Positions 1 to 14,400 of a stretch of DNA of 64,000 bases are shown here, in pieces. Location of the stretch: positions 11,449,354 through 11,513,353 of the forward strand of contig NC_049986.1 in assembly GCF_000003815.2 (NCBI RefSeq), read 5' to 3'. Each line of letters starts with the position of its first letter. Within the stretch, counting starts at the first letter, position 1. The position numbers and the translations under genes were made by a program. The notes below the pieces were generated by a model. The model had not been told where the DNA came from. It saw only the letters and a program-made list of their open reading frames with translations, and made no database searches. Source of the DNA: Branchiostoma floridae (Eukaryota; Chordata; Leptocardii; Amphioxiformes; Branchiostomatidae).

Positions 1-251
1 GTAGAGTGGAACAAGAGTAGTGCTGAAAATTGGAAGTAGTGTTGGCAGAGACTAAGGAGTTTTCCATCTTTCAATGTACAATGCACATTTTAATCTTTAG
101 TAAATTAAGACAAGTAATGTTATAAAGATCTGAAAATAACATCTTCTCTGAGACTCGAAAGGCAAGGATTTTCCTGTTTTTATGGACACACCACTGGAAT
201 GAAATGCACCAGTGTAGGTATGCCTCATCTTGAAAAAAAACCCCAACTTAC

Positions 252-350
252 CCAACTTTAATAAGCCTCTGTCTCAGTAGCAGTCAAAATTCCTACGTAC
301 TGTATACAAGTGGTCAGCAGTAATGTTGCCACTGCTGTACTCGCCAAGAG
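252..350 (-). other. Putative first (5' UTR) exon of a minus-strand gene lying left of the window
   Basis: On the minus strand a TATA box (378-385) is followed about 125 bases later by a GTAAGT splice donor, with the exon ending at 252. The same arrangement of TATA, leader and GTAAGTTGG donor is found upstream of the olfactomedin gene at 56894-57004, and the two blocks align over roughly 60-660 and 56718-57275. I infer the first exon of a paralogous, probably olfactomedin-type gene whose coding exons lie beyond the left edge. The start at about 350 is estimated from TATA spacing. No coding sequence is visible here. Confidence 0.4.
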
Positions 351-377
351 ACTAGTTCTGAACTGTGCACTTTCTAG

Positions 378-385
378 CTTTTATA
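378..385 (-). promoter_or_regulatory. TATA box, duplicated olfactomedin-type promoter
   Basis: The plus strand reads CTTTTATA, which is TATAAAAG on the minus strand. It lies inside a block conserved with the promoter at 56.99-57.28 kb. The flanking bases (CTAGCTTTTATATTTT) and about 250 bases upstream are also similar. Confidence 0.4.
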
Positions 386-660
386 TTTTTTACAGGAATT
401 TACTTCTGTAAGATAATCTTCACTTCGGTGTCCTGCATAAATTATGACCAACCAAAAACATCTTCTTGCATAGCCATTGGTTGACATTTAGTTTGCTTCA
501 ACAGTAGTCTTTCATAAAAAAAGTTACAACCTTGTTTTCATGATATGGTACAGTACCCACACCTGGCGCCCTTCACTGTTTTGACAACAGTACCACCAAG
601 ATTATCTTTCTTGAACATTCCCTTAAGAGCTACCTATTATAATATTGAATATGATTTTGG

Positions 661-2496
661 TACCCAACAAAATAAACTTTTCCAAAATGTTGCAATTTTT
701 TGAACATACAATACAGGACTACTTTGTAGGGGAGGGACCTCATTTCTGGATCTGTGCATAACGTGCAGGTTGACTACACACCTGGTTCTGAAGTGGTTGG
801 TCATCAGTATTGATCCTGACAAAGACGACAGCGGTCGTTGAAAATGTGATCTGTGACCTTTGTGTTGGAAGAAAGTTAAGCATTGTACTACATTAGATAC
901 TAAGTCTTGACCATAGATACAATACAAAGACAAACACCTTGTAATGTACAGTATTCAGAATGGTGACAGCCATTGTGATTCTCTTGATCCATCTAACCTT
1001 TCACCTTTAACCTTGAGTTAACCCATGACAGCAGTCAGCGTGGTTATGTTGGCTGTAGGAGGCATGTGATATTTGCCCTGACACCATGGTGCGCAGACGG
1101 AATGGGAAATCAAACAACATGACTTTTAGCTTGAGTCACATTCAGATGCCAGTCTAATCATGTTTCCACTATATGCTTTTGAACATGCAGTTCAAAAGCA
1201 ACTTGTATCTCCCCCTCAAAAAAATGATGTACTGTATATGTTTATTATGTCAACGATGCTATGGTACAAGGATCTAAGTATTAGTCAGCAACCATTCTGT
1301 GATTCTTCTAGTCATGGAATTGTTTTAGACAGCATGGTCCCATATGCCTATTAACCTATAAAACATTCTTAAGTGTATACATATAGCCTATAGTATAGTC
1401 ACGAGTCTTACTTTCAGGGGCTTTAATAGGGTTACATTTAAGGAATGCATGACTGAGAGTCAGTTGTTGTTGGAACAATGACGGCCCTGTCCTTACATGT
1501 TGAAGTCATTGCCAGACTGTCAAGGGTCTATATCCTGCCTGCAGAAAGTCTCAGCAAACTGTAACCTGTAGGGACTGTTCATTATACACATCTCGATCTA
1601 ATTGAGCTCATCAATATCTTGTAAATATTAGTAATTGTACATGTAGACGATTTAAAGGATGTGTATATTCTTATCTTAGTTTTCTTACTGTTAAATCCTA
1701 AATGATAGGTTTAGATTGTACAATTTATATGTTGACCAATACATAGGAGAATCCTTTGCCCAAGTACAGTAATGAACTATCCCAATAGCACACAGTATTA
1801 GATTACTTACTTGCAGACCTTTCTCTAAACCTCGTCAGGTCATACTGCATCTACATGCTAGTGATAGGCTACAGATGGAAAGTGTTTACCAGAATAATGT
1901 GTTAACATATTTGTTAATTATCCCACCAGTTTAACATATCAATACTAGATGTCAGATGTGGTTTTGATCTGCCAAATTACAAGACCCAAGAGCCAGACCT
2001 TTCTGGAGTCATGACATAGCTGTCCACTCCTTGTGAGGGCACAAAAACTGTCAGCATTCTTCTAATTATTTGTGCTTTTTCTTGGTCTACTATGAGTTGG
2101 TTCTTTAGTGATGAGTTCAGATACAGGCACAGGTAAATGTTAAAAGATATGGCTATTTATTTATTTTAAACTGTTGATTGTTTTATAGCTAACATGTCTG
2201 CTGTTTCAGTTTGAAACTGATGTATCTTTCAAATCAATTTAGGCAGTGTCTATATGAAATAGATCATGTCAGCTTTAACGATAAATCAAATTGAGATGTG
2301 TTTTATTGACATGATCATGATGTAATTGAAATTAGATTTTGGAGATTTAGAGCAATTCGTTACTTTTTACCATTTTATGCAACTACGATAGGACGATACG
2401 ATGACTTACAAAATGTAGATGGTCATTTTATATATCTAGACCTAAATCTCAATGAAGCCATGAATGTTGACATGTATACCTTGTGATATTTTTAAG
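661..2496. other. Non-coding stretch left of the first visible FKBP15 exon
   Basis: Apart from weak extension of the duplicated block to about 960, I see no exon with convincing splice sites and no known domain. The open frames here are short and random-looking. Most of it is probably the FKBP15 first intron and/or intergenic sequence. The expected exon 1, encoding a short acidic leader in human FKBP15, was not found. Confidence 0.4.
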
Positions 2497-5400
2497 GTCG
2501 AAGCTTGGCTCCCTGTTCGGTGCTGACCAGGCAAGTGCTAGGGCCGGTAACGAGTCCCTGACGTACACTGCACCGAAGGAACCCAAGAAGGCACAGCCAG
2601 GGAAGGCAGAAAGTGGCAGTGCTCCAGCTCTACTGTTTGCATGCGCTGTACATGCTTACAAATAGTAGGTCCTTTATGTAGAGAATAACTCATTTTTTGG
2701 AATGTTCAGAAAAGGGGGAAAACCTTGGGTATTAGGCATGTAGGCATCTCTAAATTATTATATAATTTAATGATTCTAGACTAGTACTTGTTCATTGCAT
2801 ATCCCAGGATTTAATAGATATGTAAATTAGATTAAAGCTAGTAAAAAATATGCTAGGCTGTATGGATGTGCAATGCCTGACGTGTATATTGTTAGTTGTG
2901 ATAATTGCAGATGTATATGGAGCACATTTATGTATAAGATCCCTCACCAGAGATTTGCTGTCTGTATTTTTCCTCAGTGTGGACAATCAGTATGTCAAGC
3001 AGGGGAAGCTGGGTGCGGCCATTCTTGGTAGCCATAGCAACAGTGATGTAAGTAAAAGATGGATCATGAAGCCAAAATACAAATTTTAGATTACAAATCA
3101 GTAGATTACTCAATGCACCCATTGCATTATATTCAATTGTAAATCTATCACATTTTTGCCTGGAAAATTCCTCCGAATTTGCATTTTTTTTAAAACCTTC
3201 CCTTCAGGATGCTTGGTATGATTAGATAAAAAGTGACAATGGAATGCCAAACCATACCAAGAAAGTTTCTTCAATATCTATTTTAACATTTTTATCTGTT
3301 CCCCTTACCTATACAGTACAAGATCCTGTTGTACGTGAGTAAGGATAGACCTGTCACCACTGCCAAGGTCACAAGGACCTTCAGCTTTACTGTAAGTATG
3401 ACATCACATCTACCATTCTAGACATCCATGATGTGATGAACTATGTCTCAAGGCCATGTTTTGTGTACTCTAGTGGTTAGAGAATGTAGCAGTCAAAATG
3501 AGACTTGGTTAGGGAGGCCCCATGGGGCATTTTCTTTGATGAGAGCTAAGAATTACATATTTATACGTCAAGAAGTCATGTACATGTACCTTTTTCAATG
3601 TGCATGTTAGCCTTGAATGATATTAAGAATAGTATCATACTTGTCTTTTCATTGTCGATATTGAAATACATATGTCTAGGAAACCCAATGTTTTATCAAG
3701 TTGTATAATGCTTATTTTGTTCTGTGATATGCAGGTACAAGCCAACAACTATGCCTCCTTCTATGATGACCAGAGACAGACCTGGTCTATTATGTTTGAA
3801 TCAGAGTCCAATGCTGTGGACTTTGCAAAACATGTGAGTGCTATTATGATTTCATAATTATTGTTATACAATACAAAATTTGCTGGTCTCAAAACTTTTA
3901 CATTTTCTGTAATGGCCTTACCACCGCTCTTTTGTAGATTGGAATGTCCCGAGCCAACAGTGGTGCAATAGATGGAATAGTCCATCAGGACCTAGTCTTA
4001 GGGGAGGGCCAGGCTGTCGATGTGGGAGACTCCATGGAAATGAAATACACTGGATGGCTTTTGAGCAACAACACCTTTGGTCAGGTTAGTAGAAGTGCAA
4101 TCTTGAAATTACATTGTATAACATCATTTTTACATAACCTACTGGCTTTGAGTGATATAGTATCATCTCAATCACAAGTGGTATTCGTTTCCACAAGCCA
4201 TTGTTTTTGACTTGGAGCTTTCATGAAAGCCCCTAATGGATAACTTGATTCTTTTTTGTTTGTTTCAGGTTTTTGACAGTAATATGAGCACAGACAAGGC
4301 CTTCAGGTTCAAAATTGGAAAGGGAAAAGTCATTAAGGTAAGGTCTGCAAATCAGCTAGACTGCAGTAACGACTGTTTCCAGCATGTAGCAAAAGTAATG
4401 TTGATACTGAATTCATATCATGCCTCCACAGTTTGAGATTGTGTCTTTCTATCCTCTCTGTGCTACATGTACTTGTACAGTCATGTAACATAAAGTTTAG
4501 ATCTTTAAAATTTGACTTTTGTCTGCCTCCAGGGGTGGGAAGAGGGAACAGTGGGGATGAAGAAATCAGGGAAGAGGCTCCTGGTTATTCCCCCCAACCT
4601 GGCCTACGGTGCCAAAGGTGTGCCTAACAGGGTACCTGCCAACGCTACACTCGTCTTTGAAGTCCACGCCATGAAGGTGAGTAAGGGCTGTGTACATTCC
4701 AATGTGATGGCTTAATCGATGTACTCAATTTAGAATGTTGCAGATAAAGTTTAATCTACAAGTTCAGATAGATATAAAAAGCAACCATGCTTCTGAAACT
4801 TTGTCCTTAAATTCTTTCCCATCAAGGTTAAGTTCAACAAAGAAGACACCAGGTCCACATCATCTCGAGACTCCCCTGCCCCAAGAGTGGACTCTCCCGT
4901 TGTGGAGGCCCAACCCCCACCAGCACAGGCAGCACCCCAGGTTAGAGAAGTCTGACAATTTTAGAAACATTATTTTAACTACCTCCTCATACCTTACATG
5001 TACTGTAGTAAATGCTGTCTTAGCATTGTAAATTGTTGTCTTTTCAAGGGGACTCAATTTCACAATAGCAGGGAAAGGATATTTTCACTGTGTTTCTGGG
5101 TTTGTTGTTGAAAAGAACTAGTACTGTTGTAGTGCAGAAGTAAAATGTAATGGTAAAGGTAGTCCCTTAGTCTTTTTTAGGCCGTTGGAGCAGTGGGTTC
5201 AGGGATAAACAAGTCCACTAGCCCTATAGTCCCGGGCAAGTGAAAATGCCAATTGGGCAAGTGCATGTCCTTCCCCACTTGCCCGATCGGACAAGTTAGC
5301 TTTCCTCCATTGAGTGAGATTTTGATGTAACGTTACTTGCTACTTTTCAAAGTCATGACATCAAGCATTGATTAACACAGAAAATAGAGCCAATAACAAA

Positions 5401-8400
5401 AATTCCATTGAAGGCCATGAATATACATAGAAAAATGTCATTTAGATTTCGGGCAAGTGAAAAGTTGGTTCGGGCAATTAAATTTTTTAACTACTTGCCC
5501 GATAGGACAAGTCAATTTTAGAAAACTTGTCCAACCCTGGGGTTGTTGTTGTCCAATATGTACAAAGTAATATATTGCGTCATGATTTGCAGGTGGAGAG
5601 ACAAGAGAGGCAAAAACTGTGAAAATGAAAAAAAACTGCAAATATTTTAAAATTTACTGTATATTCTTTCTTGATGCAGATACTTTCTTATTATCCTGAA
5701 TTGTGTTATATACCCCCTACTGTGTCCAGGCTACAGTTGATGACACCAGTGTTAAGGCCAGGACATCCTCCATCAGTGAGCAGCTGGGCCACCCCTCCAG
5801 CAGCAAGGCTAAACTCATCTCTCGCATGGCCAAGATGGGTCAGGCCATCATCCCATCATCAGGGCCAGGGGAGGGGGAGGGAGATGTGGAACCTGAGCTG
5901 GAGGAACAGCCACAGGTGGTGAAACCGGTACCTCAGCAGGCAGCACCTGTCCAGCCGGTCGCCCAGCCGCCCCAGCAGGTGGCCCCTCCGCAGCAAGCAC
6001 CACCACAGGTGCAGCAGCCGGGCATTCAAGGTGGGCTGCACAACATATCCTAACATAGCAACTAGATGTTGATTCAATTTTACATCAACAATTTTACATA
6101 CATGTACCACTTATGTATTACAAACAATTGAATATACTGTATAGTTATTTTCAAGTACTTGCGATGGAATATATCAACATAGTTGAGGTATATAGCAGTT
6201 GTCACAATCTTGAAATAGATAGTTAAACAGTAATCATTTCAATCTTTATTGTTTTGATATTTTCTGGCCAGGTTTTGCCCCACCTGGCATGCCTCAGCAG
6301 CAGGTGGCCATGTTCCAGCCACAGATGCAGCAGCCGCAGCCATTCCAGGTGCTAATGATAGTCAGAATCATATCAAACTCTATACGAGACTCTTCTGATG
6401 ATGTAGACTTTTACGTATGGAGAATACAAAAATTAAGTAGTTTTTATGTTAGAATGTATCAGTTCAGTTCAGTTCATCCTCTGAGAGGTTACATGTTCCA
6501 CAGTATACCTGTCATATTTCATGTACAAACTGAATATATTATATTATAAATTATTAATGTTTGATAATGGATGCCAACATCTAGCTCCAATATCCCAGAC
6601 ACGAACTAATCTTCCTTTTCCCTTCTTTCTTTTTAACCACCGCTGACCAGTATCACGTTGCTCCTCCCTACCAGTACCCACAAACCTCTGCTCCCTCTGC
6701 CACACCCTACAACTACCAGCAGCCCGGCCAGGCCCCACCCCCACAGTACAACACCATGTACCCTGGACAACAACAGTTCCCCGGGCAACAGTTTCCAGGG
6801 CAACAGCAGCCGTTTCCAGGGCAACCGGGAAATGACATGCACACCAACATGCTGGTGTCGGAGACACGGCAGCAGAACACAGAGATGAGGATTGCCATTG
6901 GGAAAGTAACGGACAAAGTGGAACAGATTCTCTCCAAGGTAAGAAGAGTTGTGTTTTATATATAATGATAAAAACCATGTTTCAGATACTCTTTTCTATT
7001 TGTTGACTTCATATTATGCTAACATTGAGGTATGGCATTTGTGCATTATATATGGTGTACACTTGAAAGTTCCTAGTTACTTGAAAGATACGACTGTTTA
7101 CTTGCAACTGTTGACTATCAACCTTGGAAGAAATGATAACAATCAGATTTTTCTTTTTGATTAGGTTGACAACCTGCAGCTCCATGGCATGGGTAACAGC
7201 CTGGTCCCACAGGGTCCACAGGGCTACATGGAGGCCTCAGTCCTCATGCAAAACATCCAGAGAATTCTACAGGTGACTACTTTATTATACATTGTGTGCA
7301 AGGCCCTGTCAACCTTAACTGAAGTCTTACAACTTTGGAATTTGAGTATGTTAGCTGTGCAATGTACCTTGTAGTTAGTTTTCTTGTATGTGTCTTATAA
7401 TGTGCTGTATTTTTCAGGAAAATGAGAGGTTGAAAAAGGAAGTGTTTGAAAAGAGTTCCAGAGTGGAATCTCAAAATGAGAAGATTGCTGAGCTGCTACA
7501 GAGGAATCAAAAGTATGTAAAACATCAATAGCTCTTCCAGAGTATATCATTCTCTTTGGATTCAATAGAATGCTTATACCATTATATCATTTGGAATGAT
7601 TACAGATTCAATATGAAAGACTTTCAGCTAACAAATTAGAATGCAACAGCATGAACTAGCCAGCATGATCTATGTGCAACATCTTTTACAGATGGAGAGG
7701 AGCCTTTAAAATACCAATGTTTTTACCATGGATTTCTGGCTTTTCATTTAGAAATACATGCTCAGGAATATTGTAATTCTAAAATACAGCAGGCTTTTCT
7801 GTTTACAATGTGTCAACTAACCTAGAAATATCGTTTGTGAATTATAAAGGTTTATAGAACAAAGCAACACAATGTTGGAGCAGAGAAATGACACCTTCAA
7901 GAACACAGCTGCCCAGTCTCAGGCCAGGGTGCTGGAACTGGAACAGGAGAAGGTAGGCAATGATTGCCAATAGAGACAAGTTTAACTGGTATGAAATATC
8001 AACTGTACTTGTGCTGGTTAGGCAATAAGTGATAGTAACATAGAGAAACCTACTAGTGTTGTAAAGATGGAGGCTCGGATTATTGACCCAATATTTACTA
8101 CTCTTCACCATTAAGTACCTGATCTAGTACCTGAGCCGCAGTACCTATATGTACTGTACCTGTATTCTGTACCTTTACCTGCCTATGGAAAGAAAAATAT
8201 GTAAAATGTAATTCCTTTTGCTTTGCAAGGCAAATGCAGCTATTGTTGTGCAGTTTCCTGCAGTACCATTTCATCCTGACAAGTCTCACTGTTGTCAAAA
8301 TTTGTCACATTGAAAGGCAAATAAAATTTTGTTGGTTTCTTAAATAAATTGGCTTAAATCGATGGTTTTAATCAGTGGAAAAGTTTCATAAATCATGAAA

Positions 8401-11400
8401 TGTGCCACAGAAAGAATGTAAAGGCACCGAGAGCACTTTCTCTGTTGAAAATGAAAGGGTGGGTGGGTAGGCTTGCTTGCTAGGATCCCATTGCCGAAAG
8501 GAATCCGGCACCATCACACTTGTGGATTCTGCCAGTGCGCCGGATTCTGGCGTGCCGGATTCTGATGTGCCGGATTCTGACGTGCCCCCTTGCAGCAAAG
8601 GAATGGACTGTCACATGTCTATTTTGATAGATTCAAGACCATCATTTAAAATAGATTTATGCTTACTACAGCAGTATGTGCATAATCAATGAGACAAAAT
8701 AAAACAAGAAATATATATACAAACAACTGAATAGATCATGCAGGTATGAGGTCTCTGAGCTCGTGTTTAAGATGTATTGCTTCTCTTGTGTTGACTTCAG
8801 GTGCAGATGGCCAATGAGCTTAGCATCACCACAGCGCAGCTGAGCCGACTGCAGCTGGAGATTGCAGGACTGAGGAAACAGGAGGGGGATCTGACCTCAC
8901 AGCTCAACAACGCTGCACAGGAGGCGCAGAAAAACCTGTCAGAACTCAACACACTGAGACAGGCAAAAACAGGTTAGTACTACAGCCACAGAAACACACT
9001 TAGGCAACAGGTTAGTATTACTATGATGTTTATGAAAGATGTGATGGTGTTGAAATTATGCAAACAAACTTTGCTATTTCAATGTTTTTTAATGTAAAGG
9101 TAAACAGCTATTCAAATGATCGATAATGAATGACTGCCAATGATGATGATCCTGTTTTTAAGAAGGTATCATGCACCTATAAGCATGATACGCATGTACA
9201 TGTAAGTGTGTTGTCATTGTTTGATAATATCTTTGTGGTCTATCACCCCAGAAACAGACTCCAAACTGTCGGAGCTGCAGCAGACCATGAAGACTGAGAA
9301 GGTGAGTAAGAAGCAGCAGGACAACAGGATGGGGGAGATGGAGGATGAGCTGACAGAACTCAGGGCTGAGAAGGAAGGGCTAGAAAAGGTAGGCACTTAC
9401 AGCAAAGGAGGACATAAATTTAAGATGGCCTGTGGGCTTTCTCAACAAAAATGGTACAAGTTCAAAGAATTTTGCTGTGTGATCTTTTGGAAGGGAGCTT
9501 TAGATTGATTTTAATGAAAAGTGTGATTGTAAATTCCATTTATATATGGAAAAAGATCTGCTGTAGTCTAATGCATAACGTATTACAGTGACATTAACAT
9601 TGAACATCATATTCTCAAATAAGAAATAAAACCCTGCCTTTACTTAATATGGGGTTATGTATCATTTCTTTTCTTCAATCTTTCCTGTCTTTCTACATGT
9701 CATGTACACTAGTTGTCCTAGTGTTGTTATTACATATGATTGTCCTTTAACAAAATTACAATACATGCATTTTATATATCTACTAGTGTCATAGTTAACT
9801 CTTCATCATTGTCTGAACCTGGGCACTAGAATAGAGTATGACCTAATCCCATTTAGCAACTGTATTACTAGATGAATTTATTTTTTGACACATAATTCAA
9901 CACTGTGACATTTTGATTCTGTATCCCTGATCACTCCTCTTTCCATCTCACAACCATTTAGTAAATAAAATCATCACCAATGACGCACCAAATGACTAAT
10001 GTTCTCTTGTTCACCCCACTGGTCCCTTCTCTCTGTCTTTTTCCTTGTTGGTGATTTGTTGACAAGAGTGGAGAAGGGGAGGTGAGGCCAGTGCACAGAA
10101 TATTTCCAGATGTAGATAGAGCTGTAGTGGTGTTCTAGTATCTTCCACATTAACAGTAGTAGAATTTCTCCCCAAGTGACTAAAAATAATCTAGTTTTCT
10201 ATACATTGTTGAGGTGTAATGTGTTATGCTTGGAAAATGTGGTCTTCCTCAACTTCTGTAACCATCATTTTTTATTTTGCTGTTAAGACTTAACACACAA
10301 CTAACTTAATGATTCCTTTTATGAAAGTTGATAATTGGAGTTGAAATGTACTAAGTCTGATATAAACAGATGTTTGCTGTGGGTTTTGATTGATTCTAAT
10401 TTCATAATTTGCTGAAGCTGTTCTGAAGCATCAGGAAATATTCTACTACCATTAGGAGACAACTTACTGACAGACATTGCATTCAAAACAACAGCTACTA
10501 GTACATACAATGTAACTATCAGTACATCGGTAAGCTAGACTGTGACAAACTTGTTTTCCAGACTCTGTCAGAAAGGAAGACCAAGGCAACAGCAGACAGG
10601 AGAAAGCTAGAGGATGAAATGGAGGAAATCAAGAGGCAACATGAGGTTAGAATGGCTCAGTTTGACTTTCATATTCTGCATTTGTGTCCTTACAAGCCAT
10701 AGAAGTGTTGTGGTCTCTAGACATATCAACATAAGTTTGAACTATTGCTATTAAGCTTTTGTGCTATTTTGTGTTATTATTTTTTTTGGTTATTTTTTCA
10801 TATGTGAATGTTTGTTTGTCATCAGGAGGAAGTTGAAGACTTGAGGTCCAAGTTGAGAAAACAGAGGGCTTCAACTGATGCTGTGACTGCAGAACAGGTA
10901 CAGTGTGTATGGCAGACTACATGTGTTAGATACAACCAACTCAGTTTGGTTATCAAAAGTATTGCAACTGTCATCATTTAGCATATACCAGACTGTGATA
11001 CAAATGTGTCTTTGTTTTACTTAAAAATTATAAAGTAGCAAGACTCTTTTACACATAAACTTTATGCAAAAACAACAAGTGCATGCACAAAAAGCAAAAT
11101 AAACCTATAAACAACAGTTTGCAAAATTCCAACTAAATTGACATTGGAGGACAAATGGATCCCCACTTTAACAAATGTTTTTTGAGCAGCAAGACTTCCT
11201 TTTTTTGGGGGGGGGGGGTATTGAAAGCAAAGAAAAATGTATTATGTCTGTAAAATGGAAACTTTATGTCCAAACCTCCTACCCCCAGGTGGCTGCAGTA
11301 GAGCAGGAGATCGAGACCCAGTGGAAGGACAAGTGTGACCGTCTGGTGGCACAGACACAGGACAAACACAGGAGACAGATGGAGGAGCTACAGGAGGAGA

Positions 11401-14400
11401 AGGAACAGGTCAACAACAAACTCTCCAACATGGAGGCCAAGGTGGGTGGGTGGGGGGCAGTACCAACACAACATCATGTTAGATATAACAGCTGTGGTCA
11501 TTAGAAATGCTTTACTCTGTCGAGTCTGTGTCTAAAGTGTGAACATGTATTTTGTCTTGATTAAGGTTTCAGTACAGTAACTGTTATTCAAACAGTTTTT
11601 ATCCAAAAAGCATAATTCCTGACCTGGGTGGTAATATACAATTTTTGTTTTTCTGTTTGTTTCTGCAGTTGGCAGCGATGAAGAACTCCCATGGGGAGGA
11701 TAACCAGAAGGTAGAAGAGCTTGAAGAGAAGCTGGAAGAAATGGCAGAGTGGAAGGAGAAGGTAAGGCAATGGCTGGGGCTGAATATATTAGCTGCAAGT
11801 ACTTTATATTTTTCGGTATGTTCAAAAGATCAAGTCCTTTCAGGTCATTTTGTGTGCTATGTACTTTGTAGCAGTCTCTTTAGACACACATTTTAAGGAC
11901 TTGCCTGAACATACATTTTTGTGTATGTAACAGAAATGTGACAATTTTACCCATGCACATGTATAGTAAGGTGGGAAATGGACAACTTGAAAGACACATT
12001 TTACTTCAATTTTCAGTACACCAGTCTGCATGGCAGTGCAGTCAGTATGAAGGAGCGATACGAGGAACAGATAACTGGACTTAGGGAGCAGCTGGAGCAT
12101 GCCCAGAATCAGCCTTCTACTGGTGCCATGGCAACAGGGACCACACCCAATATTGCAGAAGAAGTAAGTGAATATGTTGGTAATGAACTCGAGAAACCAG
12201 CTTTGATTTTTTAATTAAACAAAATTTTGAACGGTCAATTCTCCCTAGCTTTGAAAGTACACGTCTTTGAATGAAATCACCAAAGAAATATCGACTCTTG
12301 TACTGATATACATTTGGTTATTGTTGATGGAGACCAATCTAATCAAATACATTGTGTGATCAAAAGCTGTCAGATAAAGATCACAATACAGACTGTATAT
12401 CCATTTTGATATGTATGCCTGCTCAGATCTGTAATTGCATGAATTCAGGCACAAAGGAGAGACAAGTCATACTGGTATGGACTTCCTTTCAGGTGAAGAA
12501 GATCATGAACCAGGTGTTCCACTCCCTGCGAGCGGAGTTTGAGCCGGAGGAGTCGTACGCAGGGAAGGCTGTCCTGGCAGCCATCGTTAATGCCATCAAA
12601 ACAACCACCATGCAGCTGCTATCCCAGCAGGCTCCACAGCAGGGGAAACAGGAGGAAGAGTCAGGGAGTGAGGAGGACAGTGAGGAGGAGGAGGAGGAAG
12701 AGGATGAAGAAGAAGAAGAGGGAGAGGAAGACGAGGAGGAGAAACAAGAAGAAGTAAAAGAGCAACAGAATGAAGGTAAAACACTATCTTAATAACAAAT
12801 AGTGAATCTGAATTTTGAAACAGTCCCACCTTTGAACAATTCTTTTATCTTGTATTGTGTGTTCCATAAGATTTTGATTGTAACATATTTTAAACAATTT
12901 TGCAAATTTTGTATCAACGTAGCCGGTAGAATGAAGATGAAGTCGATCAAACTTTATAGATGAAAATGCTAGACAAAGTCCTAGCCTTTTACAGTTACCC
13001 ATGGCCCAGTGATGCAAAAAAATAAAGATATGCAGTCTTTGTGAACTGCTCTATTATACAATAGCAGCCAAATGCATTCTGTGCAATGAATGTGTTGGCA
13101 TATTCTACAGCAGAGGCAGCACAAGAAGAAGAAGCTCAGTCTGTAGAGTCTACGGAACCTCCTGCACAAGTTCCCAATGGGGGCACAGAAGAACAAAACA
13201 GCTCAGAGACAAGCAAAACTGAAAACCCTCCAGGTCCTGACTCTGTGACACCAGCATCTGTAGAGGAACAGAGCACAGAGGATTCTGGGAAACAGGGCAC
13301 AGAGGATTCTGGGACTCCATCAGCAACCATGGAACAAGCAGAAGAGGATACAAAGGAGGCAGAACAGCCAGTGACCAATGATGAAGTTAGTGAAGAAACT
13401 GTAGAAAACCAGACAGACAATAACAGGACTGAGCAAGCTTCTGAGGAAGCCCAGAGTGTTGAGAATAATGTGACTGTTGAGAAAAAAGAAGAAGTTCATG
13501 AAACTGTCACTGTGAACCAATCAGATCAAGCGAACCATATTCAGCAGGAGGAGAATGTGGAGAAGCCAGCTGCTGAGGAGAAGAAACCAGATGTAAGGTA
13601 AGGCCAAGGAACCTGATTACACTTGTTCAGCACCTTTGTAGGTACCTACATTTTGTATATGATGTACCAGACCAGATACAAAACCGTTCTTTCTTGTTGG
13701 ACCAATCTGATGAAATGGACTTTTAAAAATCAGACTAGATGATATTGGCAGGAGTTTACACACTTACCAGTTCAAGAAAATAACAAGAAAGTTCACTGCC
13801 ATTTCTACCAAGTTTAATTAGTCAAACTTAGAGTTAATATGAAGACAGGATTTTACATTCCTTTTACTCCAACCAGTTACTTAGAATACTTAGCATGCTT
13901 ATTCATTGAATACGAGAAGTAAACTCTAAGTAGAACAACATTCTTGATATTGTTTTTCAGCAATATCTTTGGAGATGATGACATCCTGGATGATGGTATG
14001 GCCGATACGTTTGGTGTCCAGCCCAAAAATGAGGAGTCAGAGGACAAGGAGAAAGACAAGACAAAACAAGCAACACTTGATGATGCTGATGATGTAAGTA
14101 TTGATGATATACACTGTAGGTTTTGAAGGCAACTTATTACATTAAAAAATTTCCATAATATCATGCTTTTTGCATAGGATGAGAGAAATGACCAGAAGCA
14201 CTTTACGTTATTTATGGAAATAGCCTATAAAAGTCTTAATATTTGATGATCTGGACTCACTGGCTAAGCTGATCACATTACTTAGATTCGCTCATTTTGG
14301 GGGGAATTTTTTTGCTCAGTTTTTTAATGAGTCAGAATCTCTTCTCCCTATTTTTTAGATTCACTCTTACTGCATGAATTCGTTTTAGTGTTTATACTGC

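Larger units (their letters stand above)
60..660 (-). repeat. Duplicated promoter/first-exon block, copy 1
   Basis: This roughly 600-base block aligns with 56718-57275 in the same orientation. Shared stretches include CCATCTTTCAATGT near 65, TCTAGCTTTTATATTTT near 373, and GCATAAATTATGACCAA near 435. A shorter third copy lies at 55595-55880. Similarity on both sides of the donor site argues for genomic duplication rather than a short transposon. An interspersed repeat that happens to carry a TATA box cannot be excluded. Confidence 0.6.

Noticed and set aside
1160-1354. Small open frames in the first 2.4 kb
   Set aside because: Low-complexity composition, no splice sites in phase with FKBP15 and no family resemblance.
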